A stretch of 64,000 nucleotides of DNA, taken from Megalonaias nervosa (Eukaryota; Mollusca; Bivalvia; Unionida; Unionidae). Numbering within the stretch: the stretch's first letter is position 1; every line of letters starts with the position of its first letter. The stretch covers positions 1 to 64,000 of the forward strand of contig JAECUM010016919.1 of NCBI GenBank assembly GCA_016617855.1. Reading direction: 5' to 3'. A model generated the notes under the pieces. It was not told the DNA's origin and did not search any database. It saw only the letters and a program-made list of their open reading frames with translations. Shown one piece after another: positions 37,088 to 46,937 of the stretch. The translations under genes and the position numbers were made by a program.

Positions 37088-37494
37088 GCTGCCAATGATA
37101 ATGCTGATGAAAGACAGGCTGTGATATCTCAGCTTCACTGGAAAAATTACCAGGGACTCCGTGGGCTAAATATCCAGGAGAAAAATATCTTCCAGGATAT
37201 AATTATTTTGGTCCTGGAACCCGACTTGATATCCGACTTGACGAACGAGATCAACCAAAACCAGGAGAATATCCAATAAATAAGATTGATCAAGCGTGTC
37301 ATGTTCATGATGTCGCGTATAAAAATAAAGATTTACATCAACGGCATCTCGCAGATGTAAAGTTGATTCACGCGCTGAATTCTATAACTGATAAATCTCT
37401 CAGAGAAATTCTTGCTAGTTTTCTAGTAAAATCTGCGATGAAGGGTAAACTAATGTTAGGGGCTGGTAATTAATCATATAACTATTATAATAGA

Positions 37495-38533
37495 ATCGGT
37501 TTATTATAGCACAAAAGAATATTGGAGGGGCAGAGCAGCGATTAGTAAACTTGCTGAAGCAGCAAAAGTCTCACGTTCTATTGCTGCAAATTGGTTTAGC
37601 ACGAGAGGCAATATGGCAAATCTATCTACCACCACCTATAAAAATTCAGTACGCACATTTTGATGTCAGCACTCCCAATGAGGTTCATCAAGCAGATATT
37701 TTGTTTTTACCAGACGATACTATTAAAACTGGTAGACGTCAATCACTCACATATAAATACGCGTTAACTGTGGCTGACGTTGCAAGTAGATATAAAGAAG
37801 CAGAACCACTATCAACAAAAACAGCATCTGAAGTTGCATTTGCTTTTGAACGAATTTATCAACGTGGTGGTCTACTATGGCCACAACTACTACAGGTTGA
37901 TCCTGGCAAAGAATTTCTTGGTGCAGTATCATCTCTGATGAAAAATATAATGTCAAAATCAGACGAGGACATACCGCAATTCATCGCGATCAGGCAATAG
38001 CTGAACGATTTAATCGAACACTCGCTGAGCGGTTATTTGGATATCAGTATGCGCAGGAAATTTCTCTGAATAAAGTTCAAAAAGACAAGAGATCTTGTGA
38101 ATGGATTGCAAGATTACCAAATGTGATAGCTGCGTTAAATAATGAAATTACTCGTTCAACTTCTATGAAACCCATCATCGCAATCATGAAAAAACATATA
38201 CCAATACAACGACATGACTCTTTTTCTCAACCATTACTAGGTAATGTGACTGTGAGGTATTTATTTGAACGTGGTAAACTTGAAGGGGGTAATAAAGGAG
38301 CAACTGATCCTATTTGGAGTGTGACCACACATAAGATAAGATCCACGGGTAGACCTGCAATCTACAGACTAGATTCAACTGCTCCTCAGCGTGGATTTGT
38401 ACGCCAACAATTACAAGTAATTCCTGAAGACACAATTACCACCGCGTTCACTTTAGTAAACTGGCACCCCTACGTCAATTACATTCAAGACAGGTCAGCA
38501 TCACATTTTCGCGTGTGTCCAGACTACTATTAA
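37495..38533 (+). pseudogene. Retrovirus-type (DDE) integrase of Polinton C
   Basis: Inserts the element into host DNA. The N-terminal part (YYSTKEYWRGRAAISKLAEA, from about 37507) is in one frame; from about 37600 the frame changes to WQIYLPPP and then VHQADILFLP (first catalytic Asp) and LQVDPGKEF (second Asp). The frame changes again near 37990, giving QAIAERFNRTLAERLFG (catalytic Glu), and once more before 38123, where the C-terminal chromo-like domain (VRYLFERGKLEGG, TDPIWSVTTHKI) runs to the stop. All three catalytic residues are present but in different frames. Upstream is the PLA2 gene (same strand); downstream is the convergent polymerase-helicase gene, overlapping by about 60 bases. 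Confidence 0.88.
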
Positions 38534-41500
38534 TTCTATCTGCGGTAAACTCTCTTGGATTATTATTTGAATAATGCCATAACATATTACAGCTACAGCT
38601 TGCACAATGATTAATCTGTCGTTGTTTCAGTTTCATAATAAATTCAACGTCGAGATTAAAGTCGCAATTGTTTTTTTTTTTTTTTTTGTCACATTGCTTA
38701 TAACCAGATAATTTCTTTTTTATTACATCATCGCTATTGCTAGCAGTTTGATGATTATTTTCTGAAAAATTCATAATAACCCTGTGCAGCTGAGATATTT
38801 TTCTGACTCGAGACACTGCGAGATAAACTAAATTTGACCATTCGATCCGATCATCGACAATCCAGATATTTGTATGAGTAATTGTTAGTCCTTGTGACGA
38901 GTGAATCGTTATAGCGTATCCTAACCTCCACGGCGATTTATCCATGCTCAATGCGTTTTCAACCGCGCTAACATTAACTAGAACAATATCATTTAACACA
39001 AGGGTTTGTTTTTCATTAGTTCCAGGAATGTCAACTTCGATGTTTTGTCTTAGTGTATCTGTTGGCGATAACACAATGGTACAAGTAGATCTGAAAATCT
39101 TTCCTTGTGAAACAGAAATAATTTCGCTTGCAGTGTATCAAGAATAATTTTTCATCTTGCAACTATTAAATCATTTGGTCTCCACAAATTCAAAAAATCA
39201 TTCATCGTAGTCTCTGGAACTATTTCACGTATTATCTCACACTGTATTTTATCTGGCTGCAGTCTGATTAATTTTTTAAAATTCTTTCAGAGGTTCATCA
39301 ATAGCTGTATGATCATCGGTTATCTCCCCATAATAATCTATAAATGTTTTTAACCATTAGTGTGGAGACTGTCTAACAAAAGGTTTCGGTTGACCATGAT
39401 CACCACACATTATCACAGCAGTAATCTTTGCCAATAACCAATCAAGAAATATTTTTATTCTTTCTAACGACACCGTACAAATTTCATCCCAGATAATAAT
39501 CCGGGGTATATATTTTTCACACATTCGCTCAGGTGTCCACGTATCTCCGCACCATCGGGAAAAACTATGATAAGTTTGAGATTTTACTCTTCGTTCATTC
39601 ATTTCTCTAGCAAGTCTATGTGTGGGCGTCAAAACAATCAGGTCAATATTCCGAAATAATTCAATCACACGTGTTGTTTTACCAGAACCACCACACCCAT
39701 TGAGATAAACTGTTTTATATCTGCCCACAGGATCATATACAGATGGTGCTGATGATTTTGATATTTGATTATCATTCTTGTGATATATTTCCTTAATTTC
39801 AACGTCGGCAGATTCAGTATAATCAAGTATATTTTCTTGTTTTATTCCCCATGATTCACATTCACCATTACCGAACAAATCCGCATATTTTTTTTTATAT
39901 AAAATGAATCCGTGGCAACTCTGACCGCGAGAAGAGGAAATCTGTTTATCATCGATAATAAATTTATCGAAACGTACGCGAGCATAAAAGATCTTAAATG
40001 AATAAACTGCGGTGATTCACCTTCAGTATAGCTCACACTTGTACCTAATTTAGTCGCGTCGGACAAATAAGCATCACTACGACTTATAAATGTGTTTTTT
40101 TTTTCGTTGTATCAGAAATTATGAAATCGAGTTTAGCATCGTCCATAATTAATCTTGTACAATGTCGTTTATGATCGCATGAACTACCTTGAGTAAATTT
40201 ACCAATTATTTTCCTACCAAGATCTTTAGCTATTTTCTCATTATTTTCTTTTCTAACTGTAGATACTTTAATGATACTTTTATTTATTTCTTCTTCAGAA
40301 ACGTCAGGAAATTTCTCCCTGATATCTTTTTCTATATCAAATTTATCTGGTTCTGGCAGCCAAACTTGTTTTTCTTCATGGTATGATATAATTGCTTCAT
40401 TTACTCTCAACGATGTTAAAATTCCATTATCAAGCATATATCGTAATAGTACTATTGGAGCCCAATATTGTTCTGAGAAATGACGGCCAAACCAAGCATA
40501 AGTAATCGGATGGAGATTTTCCGTAAAGTCGAATGACTGTACACAGGCGAATCCGGTTAAATTAAAACCTGACAGGTGTCCGTTTATCGCAACACTGGTC
40601 ATCTCGTGAGTTGGATGTCTAAATCTTTAGAAATAGTCAGAACATTCTCCGTATCCAAGAAAACTTCCAGGATAACACGCTACCATATCAACCGATATAA
40701 CATCCTTAAAATCGTATTTAGTATTCCACAATCCGCCGTGTTCGTATTCGATACAACTGCGCTGGATATATTCAAGAAATTCCGATCTTGTCGGTTTCCA
40801 TGAATTTCTCTCCTGAGAGATGTGAGCAGCAACAGATGGAACGGTAAAACAATTATGGAGTAATTGTCCAACCCTGACATCTTCAGAGATATATTTCAAC
40901 GCAATATTTTTAATTTCCTCGTGGAAAGTTCTGTACGATAAATTTCTCCGCTAGGCCGTACAAACTGATCATAATTTTCATCATCGGAACTTCGAAATAG
41001 CCACACAGGCACAAGGTCACTTTACTGATATTTGTGATAAAATCAAATATGTAATCGCTATAAAATTTAACTGTTCTGTCTCGTGGAAATATTGTCACCG
41101 CGGATGTCCATGCGTGTGCGTTATGATCAACAATCGTTATTGGAGATCCATTTCCTGTATATTTCGGTTTGTATAAAATCTCTCCGGTTAGTGTTTTCAC
41201 CGTAATCGGAGATCTTAATTTTTTTTTCTTCTAATTTAGCAACGTCGCTGATAGACGCTCCGGTATCTTTAACTGTTTCTGCCCAATTATTTATTTTTTT
41301 ACGTCTTAGATCAGTTAAACCGTTTCCGCGTATCGCTTTTGTGAAGTGTTCTGTAACTCGCTCAGCTACACAGTTTAATCGAGAGAATTTCATCGGTTTG
41401 AGATCAACGTTAGGTTTATCATTTAACGGATACATCGCATAAACAACTGCAGTCACAGGATACGCTCGTTCATAATATGGTTTATCAATGCCAGTCAGTA

Positions 41501-41900
41501 TTCCTGGTTAGGAAGTTTTATTTAACATGACAATATTATTTCCAGTATGAAGTCGTACAGGGTCACGTTTGTCACGGATAATCCAAATGTTGTCGTCTGT
41601 CTTTACAATAAATTTTATTAGAATAAAATATCATTGATTGTCGAGATAGTCAATAATCTTTCTTCCTCGTTCGTCATTCATTCTAACATCGACATCATTC
41701 ATGATTCTGAATGTTGACCACACGTGAGCCGCACCATCTTTGAGAAATTCCTTCTTGGCCTCACGGATACGATCAGTTGTATCCTTATTCGTTAAAGCCA
41801 GATCTTGCATCGAAAAACTAAATTTAGATTTTGGTAGTTTGTCAAAATCAAATCTGGATCCAAAGGGCTCAATTGCCGATAAATCTTCAAATTTCTCCAT
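38475..41900 (-). pseudogene. Large replication protein: family-B polymerase palm, SF1 helicase, HNH-like nuclease
   Basis: From ATG 41900 leftward. The first 900 bases encode a conserved but unassigned N-terminus (NCVAERVTEHF; VDHNAHAWTSAV). Motif A of a B-family palm is SVDMVACYPGSF near 40700; motif C is VATDSFYIKK near 39900. A P-loop helicase follows: GCGGSGKTTRVIELF (Walker A), IIIWDEICTV (Walker B), then GYAITIHSSQGLT and YLAVSRVRKISQLH (SF1 motifs V and VI). The last ~80 codons have CASCSCNM, TADRINSSLD and MLTCLECN, an HNH/treble-clef arrangement. About six frame changes and an 18-T run (38670-38687) break it. Functions could once have been separate genes, but the pieces are contiguous and in one direction. 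Confidence 0.7.
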
Positions 41901-41982
41901 ATTATAATGAAGACAAATATATATTTAATTAGATTTTAATTATATATATAATGAACAAGCAAAGAGTAAAGGCAAGTGGTTA

Positions 41983-42168
41983 ATGATCGGATTTACATCT
42001 CCTTGTAATAAATCCTGCGTAAATGAATTCTGTGGCTATCATATGCAAAGCTTTCGACGTTTACCAAAACCGTGTTTACGATGCGGTGTTGGGGTCAGAG
42101 GAAAAACTCAGTTGTGTGTACAGTGCGGTGGTAAAAAAATACAGGAGTTAAAACGATATTATGATTAA
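41983..42168 (+). CDS. Small double zinc-ribbon protein
   Basis: 61 codons with CNKSC...CGYH, then CLRCGVGVRGKTQLCVQCG: two four-ligand zinc sites. Such short zinc proteins with a PKPCLRCGKGV-like block recur in Polinton-like and other DNA viruses; function unknown. A possible earlier ATG at about 41951 is in another frame, so the original N-terminus may have been a few residues longer. It is divergent from the polymerase gene. Confidence 0.55.
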   Translation: MIGFTSPCNKSCVNEFCGYHMQSFRRLPKPCLRCGVGVRGKTQLCVQCGGKKIQELKRYYD

Positions 42169-42263
42169 AAAAAATAACGCCAATGAATCGCCCATAAAAA
42201 TGCTGAAGACTATCTCGCTAAATTTTCAAAATAATCATTTAGACAAATAATATTATTATACAA

Positions 42264-42768
42264 ATGAAGCAAAATGAATTTGTAACACATCCTATCATTA
42301 AAAATTATGAAGCTTCTCGAGATGGTTTCGTTAGTAACTGTCGACGGAAAAATCAGTCGGTAATGTTGACAATACTGGTTATTTCAGATTTAGTGCTGGA
42401 AAAGAAAGATATTTATCTCATAGATTCACCTACGAATGTTTTATGGAGTCATCGAAGATGGACTTGTGATCGATCATATTGATCGAAGTCGGGAAAATAA
42501 CTCCTTATCTAACTGACAGGCTGTTACACAGAGTCAAAATACTTTACGAGGAGATACTGGAAAATATACTAAATTTCCAAAACTTAATAAATCTGTAAAC
42601 GCAGAGACTGGTGAAGAAATAATATTTCTATCAATAAACGCGGCTGCTAAATATTTTGATATTACCCCGAGATCGGTAAAATTTGTCGCAGATACTATAA
42701 CCAAATGGGCATTTTCAAAGAAATTCAGGCAAAGAATCACATTTATATATCATACACGTGAAGCGTGA
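42264..42768 (+). pseudogene. HNH endonuclease with NUMOD-type DNA-binding tail
   Basis: Homing-type endonuclease remnant. The start MKQNEFVTHPIIKNYEASRD and GFVSN resembles the NUMOD4-type N-terminus; the HNH core VIDHIDRSRENNSLSNLQAV lies in another frame around 42460-42520; the C-terminus has a helix-turn-helix-like repeat (SINAAAKYFDITPRSVKFV) typical of NUMOD1. At least two frame changes occur, near 42345 and 42515. The coding order is conserved, so this was an intact gene. Such enzymes spread between viral genomes. Confidence 0.7.
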
Positions 42769-42938
42769 TAACTCTGTCATTGCTGGTAGAGTAATTAAGC
42801 AGCTATCTTCCTTGTATTGTATTGCATAATTTATATTTTTTTTGTGCCGTCCAATCGTAATGATTGAATGTCTCTCCATTCGTCGTTGAATAATCCCATA
42901 AATATATCGTCCATAATTGTGTATATCTCAATTATGTG

Positions 42939-43420
42939 AAAACCTCAGAATGAACAAATAAATGTTCTATCTCTTTTTGGCGAATCCCGCTATAATAAAC
43001 GTTCTATCATGAGCCGGTATGAATGTACATAACTGCATCACACATCAATCGCCCGCAGTAGTCATCCAGACTGCAGACTACAGAGTAATATTGATCCACC
43101 GTTGTTACATGTCATCTCCTATACAACCTGTAGAATCAGTGATAGACTGTTGTATCTGTTGTTTTTAATGTTGCAGAAAGTACATATTTCATTATATATA
43201 TGTTTTATGCACATTCTGCAAACAACCGTGGAAGCCTCAGATTGGACAAATAAATGTCCTATCTCTGTTTGGCGAATCCCACTATAATAAACGTTCTATC
43301 ATAAACCGGTATTTCAACTGAATGAATGTACATAGATGCCTCACACATCGATCGCCCGCACAGACTGCAGACTACAAAGTAATATTGATCCACCGTTGTT
43401 ACATGTCATCTCCTATACAA
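42939..43420. repeat. Direct repeat pair of ~190 bp
   Basis: 42939-43127 and 43230-43420 are about 90 percent alike, separated by about 100 bases. A block ATTGATCCACCGTTGTTACA and its continuation is identical in both. No coding sense; the region lies between the HNH gene and the structural block. It could be regulatory or a local duplication. Confidence 0.85.
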
Positions 43421-43424
43421 ACAG

Positions 43425-44135
43425 CTTGAGACTGTAATATATTTTATCCAGGACAGAAATGTGTAAAATTTCGCGATTTATTTTATATTCTGGTAATAAT
43501 ATTTATTCAGAATCAGAATATTCTTGCGGTATACTAATCACTTGAAGGAATTTCCCGTTAGATATATATTTGTAAATACGAGTCCGAAACGTAATTGAGA
43601 AAGGTCAGAGTTACGAAACAGAATTCACGTGTGCAACAGCTGAGGAAACTTATGTGCGAAAAGCTAATAGTTATATACTTAAATTTAACTGTGTATTCGT
43701 AAGAGCTCCGGTAGTCGTGGGATTAAGGAGTCCTCGAACGGATCAACTAGTGGAAACTCTTAACATGTTATAGTCTCAAAAATGCTAAAGACATATTGTC
43801 TTGCATTCGGCGACAGATGCTATTATAATGGGGGGTGGGTGGGAAGTTGATGACGAGATATAAGATTGTAAAAAAAAAATAATTCCAGGTGTAACTCGCC
43901 TGGCATCCCTGAACCTCAAAGCGCCCGGGGTTCACTTAGGGGGTGTATTTATTACCCCAATCGCGTTTAGCGATCCAATAATTGCAATGAGAAAGAAAAA
44001 TATAACAATCACATATCCGACGTCATTCAACCTGCTGGTCAGGTACTCCCTTTTGCTTTTTTATTTTGATTCAAAAAATATTTCTTATTATTATTCAGAT
44101 TTTTATTAGTTTTTATTTTAAACAAATATTTATTA
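43425..44135. other. Intergenic stretch, no gene recognised
   Basis: Between the direct repeats and a small broken ORF. It includes CCAGGTGTAACTCGCCTGG-like inverted sequence at about 43886-43904 (arms CCAGG/CCTGG) and otherwise nothing supported. Confidence 0.4.
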
Positions 44136-44139
44136 TATT

Positions 44140-44627
44140 ATGAATCATGAAAATATTAATGCTGTTAATGTTGCTATTAAGCAATTACAACATAACGGTA
44201 TAAAAATTTCTGATGAACTTGATCCTGAAAAAATTATGCGTGATTCTGAATCATTACAATTTCTAAATCCGAGAACAGAGATACACTACTATCCAATTAC
44301 AGATTTACAAAGTTGATTCAGCAGGCAATGTTGGCGTCTTTGGAAACAGTTACAGATGCGCAGGTGAAATTATTTGTTCCCCTCTCACACTCAATCGAAA
44401 AAATTAGATTATAATTATCTCACGAATACGAAACAAAAAAGATTGTGAACGCTCGTATGAAACAACTGAGAGAGATTATGACAGCGAGTAAAGCCGCAGA
44501 AGAGTTACTGGCGAAAGATGGCGACGAGTGTTACTCTACCCTCAATATGAGTGAAAGTGAAAGTGACTGTAGTGGTGTTGTCAACAATGACAACGAAACC
44601 AAAAGTGTCACCGTGGCTGTGGTGTGA
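44140..44627 (+). pseudogene. Small acidic protein, frameshifted
   Basis: ATG 44140 opens a 58-codon frame (INAVNVAIKQLQ, ISDELDPEKIM) that stops at about 44316. Another frame from about 44400 continues with MKQLREIMTASKAAEELLAK and an acidic Ser/Asp/Glu tail ending at 44627. The combination looks like one helical protein with an acidic C-terminus. Family unknown. Confidence 0.4.
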
Positions 44628-44639
44628 CCACAGTGAAAA

Positions 44640-44935
44640 AATATTTATTTTTATTCTGATCAGATTTTTTTATTCTGATAATTTATTTGACAGATTTTTT
44701 TATTCTGATAATAATAATATTCAGAATCAGATTGTAATAATAATATTTATTCTTATAATAATAATATATTTTATTATTCTGATAATAACATTCAGAATCA
44801 TATTTTATTTTGATAATAACATTTAGAATCAGATTGTAATAATAATATTTATTCTGATGATAATAATATTTATTCTGATAATAACATTCAGAATCATATT
44901 TTATTCTGATAATAACATTCAGAATCAGATTGTAA

Positions 44936-44985
<50 letters not shown>

Positions 44986-44992
44986 ATAATAA
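44640..44992. repeat. AT-rich repeat with (CTA)n microsatellite
   Basis: Short copies of TTATTCTGATAATAA and CAGAATCA recur across 44640-44935, followed by a (CTA)n run of about 17 units at 44937-44986. Confidence 0.85.
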
Positions 44993-45054
44993 TATCATTC
45001 AAAATCATTCTGATAATCTATTTGACAGATATTTGTTTTTGCTTGGTGTTTTAT

Positions 45055-46425
45055 GAGCGTATATACAAATTTATATTCAACGACTCTGATCTCAAATCCA
45101 ACAGGTGTCCAGCCTGGTCAGTAAGTTTAAAACGTATCCTTGATAAAAGCGGATTATGACATCTTAAATAAACAAGATTAATTGGTTCTGATACAATCAA
45201 ATACCCTGGTGGTACTTGCGGACTAAATGTGTATAAAATATATCCTTGCTGGGCTTGATTGGATTTTTCAAGGTCAATTTGATAGATGCCATCAATTGCG
45301 TCACATACTAGATTGACCGCTATCGTCGATGTTATATTTACAATTCACGGTATTGATCGTTGTTGTATCTGAGAATATTTAGCGGCGGGCCTAGTTTTCT
45401 CCATGTTTCAAGTACTTTTAGAAAGTTTTGCTTGATAAGATCATTAATTGATTGTTTTAACTAGCTGATTTTACATCTAGCTTATTCATTTGTTTTAACT
45501 AGCTGATTTTACATCTAGCTTATTCATTTTCGTACTGTTCAATCTCAAATTTCACACTTGCTGGGTTTTCAATAAATTTATGCACATGTGTGATTAAAAT
45601 ATGTTTATTATAATCAAAATCAAGTAATATCGAATTCAGGTACTGGATTGCTTCTATGATGTTTCGTTTTGCGTCATCGCTATAATATTGTATTAAACCA
45701 GCGATTAAAAATTTTTAACATTAGTAAATATCAGATTGAACTCATCTATCATTGCTGGGATTGCAACACTAATGATGCTCAAATCCAGAACTATTATGTT
45801 TTCCTTTCCTGGAATTCTCAAGCCAGGAATACGTTCTCTGCCATCAGTGAAAAATCTATCAATGGCCCACGGATAATCATTTCGATATTTTGGAGTTCTT
45901 ATAAATTTTCTATCTGTTGTCAGCAATTAAATTCGTTTCATTTCTGGCGGTCCATCATGAACAGGTGTAATCTCTGGCCAACCTAAGACGATTCTAATCG
46001 AACTTTGATATATGTTCACGGCGTAATCTGGAGAATTTATTTCAATCGCGGCCGATAACGTTGGTTCGTGAACAGTAATGGCTATCTTTGATTCTTTTTC
46101 TGTGATAGACTTAATCCGGCTTTGAAATTCTTCATTAATATGTTCTATTTGATAACTGCCCGTTGGAATGCTGACAACTTGCCACTCTGGAGTTCCGTCG
46201 TCTTTGTTCTTGTTCGCGAACACAATTGAGTCATTTGGTTGTAGTCGACCTGATATTTGGCCAACTATAATAAATTCGTAATTGCGCTAATGCTATTTTT
46301 GATGCTGAAATTGCAGTTAGAAAATTGATAATGAATTCAGGATTAGTTGAACTCGCTGATATCATTGTAGTTCTTACCGGAGTAGTATTAACGACGATTT
46401 GTTGTAGTAATTCCTGTGACGACAT
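45055..46425 (-). pseudogene. Conserved structural-type protein of Polinton C, broken
   Basis: First of the rightward structural genes read on the minus strand. ATG 46425 (MSSQELLQQIV) leads to FIINFLTAISASKIALAQL; a frame change near 46250 is followed by VSIPTGSYQIEHINEEFQSR and NIYQSSIRIVLGWPE; the end, near 45060-45165, has RIRFKLTDQAGHLLDL and LNINLYI. The GSYxI...LGF...TDQxG order recurs in uncharacterised proteins of related Polinton-like viruses and may be a virion component. The centre is damaged by a 38-bp tandem duplication and other shifts. Function not assigned. Confidence 0.6.
45453..45528. repeat. Exact 38-bp tandem duplication
   Basis: TGTTTTAACTAGCTGATTTT plus 18 more bases occurs twice in succession (45453-45490 and 45491-45528) without mismatch. 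Thirty-eight is not a multiple of three, so it shifts the frame of the structural gene it lies in. The identity suggests a recent event. Confidence 0.95.
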
Positions 46426-46465
46426 TATTATTACTGTTATTATTTCAAATCATTTATTTTTTAAA

Positions 46466-46924
46466 TCAGGAAACTTGCTCAGTTAGTTTTTCATCAAATA
46501 CTTCATTGTAGATTTTTATTATCGTGCTAAATTCTTCATCGGATATTTTACCATCACTGAGATACGACGAAATCAACGATGATAATTTTGAATATGCTGT
46601 CGTTGCTGTATGTAATTTTACCACATACTCGTATAATTTTGTACTCACGCATGTAGCTATTTTTGTGATAATGTTGAAAATACCAGCAATAGTTGTTGCG
46701 GAGGAAACGACAATTGTCACAACCACAGGCGCGGTCATTATTACCGTTGATAATATCACGCCAGTTCCAGCGATGATAGCAGAAACTGAATAGACAATTT
46801 TGTGAATAACAACCACGCGTCTGAAATATTTTTGTACTTTTATTGTATAGTCGTCAACGATATTTTTCTGTCTAGTTTGCCACATACATACTTGATTGTA
46901 TCCGTAATTTTGAACGTCGATCAT
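46466..46924 (-). CDS. Two-helix membrane protein
   Basis: Intact 152-codon ORF. A basic N-terminal third (YTIKVQKYFRRVVVIHKIV) precedes hydrophobic segments at about residues 45-60 (SAIIAGTGVILSTVIMT) and 65-87 (VVVTIVVSSATTIAGIF). A helical C-terminal domain ends with LSDGKISDEEFSTII. The same layout, two membrane spans then a KISD-E-F motif, is found in unannotated genes of related elements (from memory). It may be a virion or host-membrane protein. It abuts the fibre-like gene by 13 bases, consistent with co-expression. Confidence 0.6.
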   Translation of the reverse strand: MIDVQNYGYNQVCMWQTRQKNIVDDYTIKVQKYFRRVVVIHKIVYSVSAIIAGTGVILSTVIMTAPVVVTIVVSSATTIAGIFNIITKIATCVSTKLYEYVVKLHTATTAYSKLSSLISSYLSDGKISDEEFSTIIKIYNEVFDEKLTEQVS

Positions 46925-46937
46925 TATATTATATTAA

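Larger units (their letters stand above)
32920..37109 (+). mobile_element. APE-type LINE (non-LTR retrotransposon)
   Basis: Full-length-looking, ~4.19 kb, G+C-richer than its host element. It has an untranslated leader, an apurinic endonuclease, reverse transcriptase, a C-terminal C2H2 finger, and a 3' tail with ATGATAATGCTGATG-like repeats. A 10-bp AAAGACAGGC duplication flanks it. The clade is uncertain; the size and tail recall RTE-like elements. Frames are interrupted, so it is inactive. Confidence 0.88.
32758..37473 (+). pseudogene. Zinc-ribbon / phospholipase A2 protein, split by a LINE
   Basis: The N-terminal part (32758-32919) has two CxxC pairs (YCIRCK and CEKCG) with a basic KNKKRTLTG link, resembling the DUF5679 type. 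The C-terminal part (37111-37473) is a parvovirus-style PLA2: a calcium-loop motif YFGPGTRLD and the His-Asp catalytic pair in HVHDVAYKNKD. A LINE sits between them, flanked by AAAGACAGGC at 32910-32919 and 37110-37119; both halves are in the same codon phase across this duplication, so they were one gene. Viral PLA2 domains breach endosomal membranes during entry, so a virion role is likely. The PLA2 part itself has no internal stop. Confidence 0.82.
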
